A program made the translations under genes and the position numbers. The notes beneath the pieces are model-generated. The model was not told the origin of the DNA, did not search any database, and worked only from the letters and a program-made list of their open reading frames with translations. Below, in pieces: positions 7,584-13,149 of a stretch of DNA of 14,905 nucleotides (within the stretch, counting starts at the first letter, position 1; every line of letters starts with the position of its first letter). Source of the stretch: CAYYFX01 sp964471155 (GTDB lineage Bacteria > ARS69); contig CAYYFX010000098.1 in NCBI GenBank assembly GCA_964471155.1, positions 1 through 14,905 of the forward strand, given 5' to 3'.

Positions 7584-8734
7584 GCCGCGTCCGCCTCGCG
7601 GCCCTCGTGCTCGCGGTCGCGGGGATGGGCGCGTGTGCGAAGGTGGCGCCGCCGCCGGGGGGCCCGGAGGACCGGGAGGCGCCGGTGCCGGTGCAGGAGG
7701 CGGTCGTGCCGCCGGCGGAGGCCGCCGGGGTGCCTGCCGGCTCGCCCGTGCTCCTCGTGTTCAGCGAGGCGATGGACCGGCGCAGCGTGATGCGCTCGCT
7801 CGCCGTGTTCCCGGCGGTGGACTTCGCCGCCGCCGCGTGGGCGCACGACACGCTTCGCCTCGTGCCGGATCCCGGCTGGGCCGAGGGTCGCAGCACGCTT
7901 CTCCGCGTGAGCCGCGGCGCGAAGGACCGGCGCGGCAACGCGCTGGAGAAGGCGTTCGTGCACCGATTCACGACGAAGCCGCAACCGGACAGCGGGCGGA
8001 TCGGGGGCCGGGTGTTCCCCGGGCGCGAGAAGACCTCCGCGAACGAGCTCCTCGTGTTCGCCGTGCCCGCGGACACCGCCGGCGCCGGCGGCGCGCCCGC
8101 GGCGGTGGCGGAGCCGGGGACGGACGGACGCTTCACGCTGGACGGCCTGGACACGGCGCGGGCGTGGCGCATCGCCGCGCTGCTGGACGGGGACGGCGAC
8201 TCGCGCCCCGGCGGCCGCGACGAGCTGTGGCAGGTGGGCGAGCCGCACGCGTTCGTCGCGGACTCCGCATCGGTCGTGGTGCCGGACTTCCTCGCGGGGA
8301 CGCTGGACTCGCTCGGACGCATCCGCGGCGACGTGAAGGCGGACTCCGGCCTCGCGGCGATCGTGGAGGCGAGCCCCGTCGGCGCGGCGGCGCCCGCGGC
8401 GCGCGACACGCTGGCCGCCGCGGGCGCGTTCACGCTGGAAGTCCCCACGGGAACGCGCTACACCGTGTCCGCGTTCCTGGACCCGGACGGCGACGCCGTC
8501 CGCGACGCGGACGAGCCGGCGGTGGATGCCGGGGAGGAGATCCGACTGGACCTCATGGCGGAACGGACGGGCGTGGTGCTCGACCTGACCGGGCGGGCGC
8601 CGGCGCCTGCGGACAGCGTCGCGGCGCCCGTGGACGGCGCGGCCGCGGACAGCGTCGCGGCGCCCGCGGACGGCGCGGCCGCCGACAGCCTCGCGGCGCC
8701 GCCTCCCGGGAGCGGGGAGGACGGGGCGCCGTGA
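7580..8734 (+). CDS. Predicted lipoprotein with Big_5 (SbsA Ig-like) domain
   Basis: The function is unknown. Starting at GTG 7580, inside the hslU stop (GTGA), the product has 384 residues. A lipoprotein signal peptide is visible: MSRVR, a hydrophobic core LAALVLAVAG, and a lipobox MGAC with Cys19. The PPPGGPEDREAP stretch and the following VLLVFSEAMDRRSV resemble the Big_5/SbsA Ig-like lipoproteins common in FCB bacteria. About residues 35-135 would be this domain. Two later segments, with DGDGDSRPGGRDE and DPDGDAVRDADEP, look like carboxypeptidase-regulatory-like beta-sandwich repeats with possible calcium-binding Asp-rich loops. The last 40 residues are Ala/Asp/Pro repeats and probably disordered. 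A cell-envelope role, possibly periplasmic or surface, is inferred. The overlaps with hslU and dapF place it in the same operon, but nothing ties its role to theirs. Confidence 0.8.
   Translation: MSRVRLAALVLAVAGMGACAKVAPPPGGPEDREAPVPVQEAVVPPAEAAGVPAGSPVLLVFSEAMDRRSVMRSLAVFPAVDFAAAAWAHDTLRLVPDPGWAEGRSTLLRVSRGAKDRRGNALEKAFVHRFTTKPQPDSGRIGGRVFPGREKTSANELLVFAVPADTAGAGGAPAAVAEPGTDGRFTLDGLDTARAWRIAALLDGDGDSRPGGRDELWQVGEPHAFVADSASVVVPDFLAGTLDSLGRIRGDVKADSGLAAIVEASPVGAAAPAARDTLAAAGAFTLEVPTGTRYTVSAFLDPDGDAVRDADEPAVDAGEEIRLDLMAERTGVVLDLTGRAPAPADSVAAPVDGAAADSVAAPADGAAADSLAAPPPGSGEDGAP
8609..8701 (+). repeat. 36-bp tandem repeat at the 3' end of the lipoprotein gene
   Basis: Two full in-frame units (8609-8644 and 8645-8680) and a partial third (8681-8701) encode ADSVAAP(V/A)DGAA, ADSVAAP and variants. 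The two full units differ at only one codon (GTG versus GCG). The copies are nearly identical, which suggests recent duplication. Confidence 0.88.
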
Positions 8735-9558
8735 GGATCCCGTTCGTGAAGATGGCCGGCGCCGGCAACGACATGATCCTCGTCGATCACCGCGATCGCG
8801 CCCTCGCGGGACGGGAGGCGGAGTTCGCGCGCGCCGCGTGCCACCGGCGTTTCGGCGTCGGGGCGGACGGCGTGATCCTGCTCGAGCCCGCCGCGGACGC
8901 GGCGTTCCACGTGCGCTTCTTCAACCCGGACGGCGGCGAGTACGCCTTGTGCGGCAACGGGGCGCGCTGCGTCCCGCGGTTCGCCGCCGGGATCGGCATC
9001 CCAGGCCCGCGGTACGAGTTCACGAGCGACTCGGGACGGCACGTGGGCGAGATGCTCCCGGACGGCAGCGGCCGCATCGAGCTGCCGCCGGTGCGGCGCG
9101 TGCGGCTGGACGTGGAGGCGGACCTGGACGGCCGACCCGTGCGGCTGGACTGGGGAGACATCGGCGTCCCGCACGCCGCGCTCTGGGTGGAGGACGTGGA
9201 CGCCGTGCCCATCGACCGCTGGGGGCCGCACCTGCGCCGGCATCCGGCGTTCGGTCCCGAGGGCACGAACGTGAGCTTCGTGCAGCGCGCCGGCCCGGAC
9301 CTGCTGCGCATCCGCACCTTCGAGCGCGGCGTGGAAGGCGAGACGTGGGCGTGCGGGTCGGGTTCCTCGGTGGTCGCCACGATCGCCGTGCGCCGCGGGT
9401 GGTGCGCCTCGCCGGTGCGGCTCCGCGTGCGGGCCGGAAGCACCCTCACGGTCGGGGTCCCGGCGGAGCCGGACGCACCCCTCACGCTCGAGGGGCCGGT
9501 GACCCGGGCCTTCGAGGGGGTCTTCGACTTCGCGGCGGCCCCCGGCGGGTCGGCGTAA
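8731..9558 (+). CDS. dapF: Diaminopimelate epimerase
   Basis: DapF is a cytoplasmic, PLP-independent racemase that converts LL- to meso-diaminopimelate, for lysine and peptidoglycan synthesis. The 275-residue product matches the family length. It begins MRIPFVKMAGAGNDMILVD, the standard DapF N-terminus. The first catalytic cysteine is Cys74 in YALCGNGARC and the second is Cys208 in EGETWACGSGSS. FFNPDGGE, FGPEGTNVSFV and RTFERGVEGET are also conserved. The second cysteine motif departs slightly from the common ACG(T/S)GA form, with Ser-Ser in place of Ala-Cys. GTG 8731 overlaps the lipoprotein stop (GTGA). This is the last gene of the operon: its TAA is followed 20 bases later by a strong new promoter. 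Confidence 0.95.
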   Translation: MRIPFVKMAGAGNDMILVDHRDRALAGREAEFARAACHRRFGVGADGVILLEPAADAAFHVRFFNPDGGEYALCGNGARCVPRFAAGIGIPGPRYEFTSDSGRHVGEMLPDGSGRIELPPVRRVRLDVEADLDGRPVRLDWGDIGVPHAALWVEDVDAVPIDRWGPHLRRHPAFGPEGTNVSFVQRAGPDLLRIRTFERGVEGETWACGSGSSVVATIAVRRGWCASPVRLRVRAGSTLTVGVPAEPDAPLTLEGPVTRAFEGVFDFAAAPGGSA

Positions 9559-9577
9559 GACCTTGCGAGAAAACCTT

Positions 9578-9607
9578 TTGACACCCATTTCGGCCCTCTG
9601 TTACGTT
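9578..9607 (+). promoter_or_regulatory. Promoter of the HU-family gene
   Basis: A perfect -35 element TTGACA (9578-9583) is followed, 18 bases on, by TACGTT (9602-9607), a TAnnnT -10. The A/T-rich stretch GAGAAAACCTTT just upstream stands out sharply in this GC-rich window and may act as an UP element. It lies in the only sizeable gap between dapF and the HU gene. Confidence 0.7.
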
Positions 9608-9608
9608 G

Positions 9609-9682
9609 CCGGACGTTCGCGCGCGTCCGGTGGAAACGCCCCTGGCGGGGCGGCCCGCCGGGTGTTCCCGCCGGAGGGGGAC
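9609..9682 (+). promoter_or_regulatory. Structured 5' leader of the HU-family gene
   Basis: Three successive hairpins are possible. The first is CCGGACG (9609-9615) / CGTCCGG (9624-9630). The second is CCTGGCGGG (9641-9649) / CCCGCCGGG (9654-9662), with one G-T wobble. The third is GTTCCC (9664-9669) / GGGGAC (9677-9682), with one wobble, and its right arm overlaps the G-rich ribosome binding region (GGAGG, 9673-9677). They fill most of the leader between the promoter and ATG 9688. A role in translational control or mRNA stability is inferred. Confidence 0.5.
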
Positions 9683-9687
9683 CCGAG

Positions 9688-9993
9688 ATGACGAAGGCCG
9701 ACCTCGTCGATCGCATCACGGAGGCCACGGGGCTCACGAAGCGTGATGTCGCGGTCGTCGTGGACCGTTTCATCGATGCGATCGGAGCGGCCCTGGCCGC
9801 CGGGAAGCACATCGAGATCCGCGGTTTCGGGAGCTTCAAGGTCAAGGGCCGACGGTCCCGCGTGGCGCGGAATCCGCGGACCGGCGCGACGGTGCGGGTT
9901 CCGGAGAAGCAGGTGCCGTACTTCAAGGTCTCGAAGGAGCTGAAGAAGGTCATCGAGGACGCCGACCCGGCGGTCGACGGCGACCGGCCCTAG
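9688..9993 (+). CDS. HU/IHF-family histone-like DNA-binding protein
   Basis: HU and IHF proteins are dimers that bend and compact DNA in the nucleoid. The 101-residue product begins MTKADLVDRITEATGLTKRDV, the classic N-terminal helical pair, and continues with IEIRGFGSFKVKGR. The beta-arm signature RNPRTGATVRVPEKQVPYFK (about residues 61-80) carries the Asn-Pro that wedges into the minor groove. The length is slightly above HU (90), owing to an acidic tail EDADPAVDGDRP. I cannot tell HU from IHF-alpha or IHF-beta types, so no symbol is given. ATG 9688 follows GGAGG (9673-9677). The gene has its own promoter and a hairpin-rich leader, and it is followed in the same direction by the small basic protein and PilZ genes with no visible terminator. 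Confidence 0.95.
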   Translation: MTKADLVDRITEATGLTKRDVAVVVDRFIDAIGAALAAGKHIEIRGFGSFKVKGRRSRVARNPRTGATVRVPEKQVPYFKVSKELKKVIEDADPAVDGDRP

Positions 9994-10052
9994 CGGCGGA
10001 GGACGGGGCGCGCCAAGGACCCGAGCGCCCCCAGTCAAGGAGACGAGGATCC

Positions 10053-10148
10053 ATGCCGAGCGGGAAGAAGCGGAAGCGCGCGAAGATCAAGACGCACAAG
10101 CGGAAGAAGCGGCTCCGGAAGGACCGGCACAAGAAGAAGGGCAAGTAG
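10053..10148 (+). CDS. 31-residue basic protein, mS38/bS22-like (COX24/AURKAIP1 C-terminal domain type)
   Basis: This very short gene reads MPSGKKRKRAKIKTHKRKKR and then LRKDRHKKKGK. Over two thirds of its residues are Lys, Arg or His. The MPSGKKRKR..K..THKRKKR.RK.RHKKK pattern is that of small proteins common in Bacteroidota and relatives that carry the AURKAIP1/COX24 domain. That domain is shared with mitochondrial ribosomal protein mS38 and with mycobacterial bS22. The expected role is therefore an extra small-subunit ribosomal protein bound to rRNA near the decoding region; this is by homology from memory, not shown here. A strong AAGGAG (10037-10042) precedes the ATG by ten bases. It lies 59 bases after the HU gene and 20 bases before the PilZ gene, probably in one transcript. 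Gene finders often miss it because of its size. Confidence 0.85.
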   Translation: MPSGKKRKRAKIKTHKRKKRLRKDRHKKKGK

Positions 10149-10168
10149 TCCTGTCGAGGGGGATCTCC

Positions 10169-10537
10169 ATGATGGACCCGAAGGAGCGCCGCGCCCACGC
10201 GCGCACCGATGTCCGCCTGACCGCCGGCGTGCGCCGGCAGGGCGAGGGCGACGCGCTGGCGGTGACCACGCTGAACGTCAGCGCGGGCGGGGTCTACGTG
10301 GAGGTCCCCCGCTTCATCGAACCGTTGACCAAGCTCGAGATCGCGCTGGAGTTGCCCGGCGCGGAGGGGCCCACGCGGCTCGAGACGGAAGCCATCGTGG
10401 TGCGCACGCAGCCGGATCGGGAGACGCCCGGCGTGCCCGGCTACCAGGTGGCCTGCGCGTTCCTCGGGCTGTCCGACGAGCACCGCGCGGCGCTGCAGCG
10501 GTGGGTGAGCACCCACAAGGGCGCCGCCGCGCGCTGA
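10169..10537 (+). CDS. PilZ domain protein (c-di-GMP binding)
   Basis: PilZ domains bind the second messenger c-di-GMP and switch motility, adhesion or polysaccharide export. The 122-residue product is essentially a single PilZ domain. The RRxxxR motif is Arg7-Arg8-Ala-His-Ala-Arg12, on the flexible N-terminal loop. The (D/N)xSxxG motif is Asn36-Val-Ser38-Ala-Gly-Gly41. Both motifs are intact, so c-di-GMP binding is likely. The remaining beta strands run to about residue 100, followed by a short C-terminal helix. Two adjacent ATG codons (10169 and 10172) could start it; GAGGGGG (10156-10162) is six bases from the first. It follows the small basic protein gene by 20 bases and precedes cheA by 102 bases. 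Its partner is not identifiable; the neighbouring chemosensory genes are an obvious candidate (inference). Confidence 0.88.
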   Translation: MMDPKERRAHARTDVRLTAGVRRQGEGDALAVTTLNVSAGGVYVEVPRFIEPLTKLEIALELPGAEGPTRLETEAIVVRTQPDRETPGVPGYQVACAFLGLSDEHRAALQRWVSTHKGAAAR

Positions 10538-10540
10538 CCC

Positions 10541-10560
10541 GCTCCTGGGCGGCCCGGAGC
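10541..10560 (+). terminator. Weak GC-rich hairpin after the PilZ gene, possible terminator
   Basis: GCTCC-T-GGG (10541-10549) pairs with CCC-GGAGC (10553-10560) around the loop CGG, with one bulged T. It begins four bases after the PilZ stop codon. No T-run follows, so intrinsic termination is uncertain. It may protect the 3' end or help Rho. The rest of the 102-base gap before cheA shows no convincing promoter. Confidence 0.3.
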
Positions 10561-10639
10561 CGTGCGTCGCCGGGCCGTGCTTCATCCCCGTCGCCCCGCT
10601 GCCGATCCCTTCCGGTGTGCCGTTCGCCGGGAGGCCCGC

Positions 10640-12709
10640 ATGTCCGACGCGATCGAACGTCTCCGAGCGGAATTCCTTTCCGAAACGGAAGATACGCTCG
10701 ATCACCTCCAGAAGGACATCAAGGCCATGGGCGCCACGCGGGACGCCCCGGCGCCCGAACTCGTGGACCGGGTGTTCCGCACGACCCACTCGCTCAAGGG
10801 CGTGGCCGGCATGTTCGGGCTGGACGCCATGTCCGCCGTGTCCCACGCGCTCGAGAACGTCCTCGACGGGCTGCGCCGGCATCGATTCCCGCTCGACGAC
10901 GCGGTGCTCGACGTCCTCTTCCAGGGGCACGAGGCGCTGTGCGCGCTGCTGGCCGCGGCGGACCGCGAGGATCCCGCCGCGATCGCCGCCGCGCGCGCGG
11001 CCATCGACGGGGTGGCCGAGGCGCTGCGCGCACGGACGGCCGCCCCCGAGCCGGGCGGGTCCCTCCTCGAGGCCACCCTCGCGCGGCTGCAGCCGGACGA
11101 GGTGGACGAGATCCGGCGCGCCGCGACGTCGGGACGCTCCATCTCGGTCATCGAGGTGACCCTGCCGGAGGAGGGTTTCGAACGTCCCTTCCAGGACGTG
11201 CTGGCCGCGATCCGCTCCTGGGGAGCCGTGCACGGCACGGCCAGCACCGGACGCGACGCCGATCGGCGCACGTTCACCTGCCGCATCGTGGCCTCCTCCG
11301 GGGAGGACCTCTTCGGCGTGATCCGCGCGGTGACGCCGCTGGGCGCCCGGGTCCTCGTGGACGAGGAGGCCCCGCGCCTCGACCCGGGCCCGCAGGGGGT
11401 CGCGGCCGCCGGCGCCGCGATGGCGGAGGTCGAGCCCACGGATCCCGCGCCCGCGTCACGGGCCGCGGGCCGCGCGCGGACCGATGCCGCGCTGCCCGGG
11501 TCCGCTCCGGCCGCGCCCGCCGTCGCCTTCCTGCGCGTCCCTGCGGAGCGCGTGGAGCGGCTCCTCGCCGAGCTCGGCGACGTGGTGCAGGCCCGCGCGC
11601 GGCTGGAGACTGCGCTGGTCGACGCGCTGGAGGCGGCCGGCGTGGAACGGACGCGCGTGACCGTGCTCCGGCAATCGCTGCGCGACCTGGACAGCCGGCT
11701 CCGCGCGCTGCGCGACGAGGCGCTCGGCATGCGCACCGTACGGCTGGAGCCGCTGTTCTCGAAGCTGGAGCGCGTCTTCCGGGAGGCGTGCCGGCATGCC
11801 GGCCGCGAGGCCCGGCTGGTGACCGACGGGGGCGACACCGAGCTCGACAAGAACGCGGTGGAGGCGCTGGCGGAGCCGCTCGTGCACCTCGTGCGGAACG
11901 CCGTGGACCATGGGCTGGAGGCGGAGGAGGAACGGCGTGCCGCCGGCAAGGAGCCGGCCGGCACGGTGCGCCTCGCGGCGCGCTCCGAGGGACGCCGGGC
12001 GGTGATCACGGTCTCCGACGACGGCCGCGGCGTGGACTTCGACCGCGTGCTCGCGAAGGCGCGGCGACTCGGCCTCGTCGCGGAGCACGAGACCCCGACG
12101 CGCGCGCGGCTCGTGGAGCTGCTGTTCCATCCCGGACTCACCGTGAAGGACGAGGCCACCGCGCTCTCCGGCCGCGGCGTGGGACTGGACGTCGTGCGCG
12201 ACACCGTCGCGCGCATCGGCGGCGTGCTCGACGTCGACACCGGGCCCGGCGGGACCACGTTCCGGCTCGCCGTCCCCGCGTCGCTCGCCGTGCTGCCCGC
12301 GCTCGAGGTGGAGTCCCGCGGGCAGGCGTACTTCCTGCCGCTCCCGAACATCGTCCGCGCGATCGAGGTGACGTCCGACCGCGTCCGGCACGACGCGTCC
12401 GGGGCGCGGGTGGACCTGGACGGGGAGAGCGTGCCCGCGCGCTGCATCGCGACCGGCGGCGACGAGGACCGTCCGTTCCGCGGGCGCCGTCCCGGCGTCC
12501 TGGTGGCCGCCGCCGACCGGCGCGCGCTGCTGTGGGTGGATCGTCTCGGTCGGCAGCGGGACATCGTCGTGCGCTCGCTCGGGGACTGGACGCCGCCGGC
12601 TCCGGGCATCGCGGGCTGCGCCGAGACGCCCGACGGGCGGACGGTGCTGGTGCTGGATGTGGCCGGGCTGCTGGGCGCGGCGCCGGCGGGAGGGCGGGTG
12701 TGCGCATGA
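10640..12709 (+). CDS. cheA: Chemotaxis-type histidine kinase CheA
   Basis: CheA autophosphorylates under receptor control and passes phosphate to CheY or CheB. Domains of the 689-residue product, in order: HPt (about 1-130) with phosphorylated His50 in TTHSLKGVAGMFG; an intermediate ferredoxin-like region (about 141-245) in the P2 position; an Ala/Pro-rich linker (about 250-295); and the P3 dimerisation helices (about 296-395). The HATPase domain (about 396-545) has an N-box with Asn420 in LVRNAVDHG, a G1 box DDGRGVD (460-466) and a G2 box GRGVGLDVV from 511. A CheW-like P5 domain runs from about 550 to the end. All kinase motifs look intact. The start ATG 10640 follows GGGAGG (10629-10634). 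The upstream in-frame codons back to 10562 do not resemble the family. The gene overlaps cheW in ATGA. No receiver domain is fused. Confidence 0.95.
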   Translation: MSDAIERLRAEFLSETEDTLDHLQKDIKAMGATRDAPAPELVDRVFRTTHSLKGVAGMFGLDAMSAVSHALENVLDGLRRHRFPLDDAVLDVLFQGHEALCALLAAADREDPAAIAAARAAIDGVAEALRARTAAPEPGGSLLEATLARLQPDEVDEIRRAATSGRSISVIEVTLPEEGFERPFQDVLAAIRSWGAVHGTASTGRDADRRTFTCRIVASSGEDLFGVIRAVTPLGARVLVDEEAPRLDPGPQGVAAAGAAMAEVEPTDPAPASRAAGRARTDAALPGSAPAAPAVAFLRVPAERVERLLAELGDVVQARARLETALVDALEAAGVERTRVTVLRQSLRDLDSRLRALRDEALGMRTVRLEPLFSKLERVFREACRHAGREARLVTDGGDTELDKNAVEALAEPLVHLVRNAVDHGLEAEEERRAAGKEPAGTVRLAARSEGRRAVITVSDDGRGVDFDRVLAKARRLGLVAEHETPTRARLVELLFHPGLTVKDEATALSGRGVGLDVVRDTVARIGGVLDVDTGPGGTTFRLAVPASLAVLPALEVESRGQAYFLPLPNIVRAIEVTSDRVRHDASGARVDLDGESVPARCIATGGDEDRPFRGRRPGVLVAAADRRALLWVDRLGRQRDIVVRSLGDWTPPAPGIAGCAETPDGRTVLVLDVAGLLGAAPAGGRVCA

Positions 12710-13149
12710 GCGGAGCCGACGCGGTGGTGACGTTCCGGTGGGACGGCGACGTGTGGGCGTTCGCCGTCGAGGACGTCGTGGAGATGACGGAACGCCGTGC
12801 GGTCACGCCGGTGCCGGGGATGGGCGAGCGGATGGCGGGGATCGTGAGCTGGCGCGGCCGGTCCCTGCCCGTGGTGTACCCGCGCCGGCTCAAGGACGGC
12901 GCGAAAGCTCCCGAGACGAGGAGCAGATTCCTCGTGGTCCGCGCGGGGGCGCCGTTCGCCGTGCCGGTGGACGAGCCCGGCCGCGTGGCGTTCGCGCTGC
13001 CCGCGGAGGAAGGCCCCGCGGACGAGGCCGAAGATCCCGCCGTGCGCGCCATCCGCCGCGCCGACGGCGCCCGGATCCGGGTCCTGGACCCGGGCGTGCT
13101 GGTGGGCCGCGCCGCGAACGGCGCACCTGGCGAGAGGAGTGACGACTGA
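12706..13149 (+). CDS. cheW: CheW-like coupling protein
   Basis: CheW proteins bridge chemoreceptors and CheA in signalling arrays. The 147-residue product is one CheW domain. The first half contains TFRWDGDVWAFAVEDVVEM, AVTPVPGMGERMAGIVSWRG and RSLPVVYPRRL, matching the consensus hydrophobic face, the VTPVPG turn and the I(N/S).RG segment. The second half (SRFLVVRAGAPFAVPVDEPG) forms the second subdomain, followed by an acidic loop EEGPADEAEDPAV. The protein is compact, with no fused domains. ATG 12706 lies within the cheA stop (ATGA), and TGA 13147-13149 overlaps the start of the receptor gene by one base. The kinase, adaptor and receptor are therefore probably co-translated. It is divergent enough that it may serve only this pathway (inference). 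Confidence 0.9.
   Translation: MSGADAVVTFRWDGDVWAFAVEDVVEMTERRAVTPVPGMGERMAGIVSWRGRSLPVVYPRRLKDGAKAPETRSRFLVVRAGAPFAVPVDEPGRVAFALPAEEGPADEAEDPAVRAIRRADGARIRVLDPGVLVGRAANGAPGERSDD

Noticed and set aside
10501..10516. Palindrome GTGGGTG-AG-CACCCAC near the end of the PilZ gene
   Set aside because: It lies inside coding sequence, has no T-run and no evident role. Chance palindromes are frequent at this base composition.
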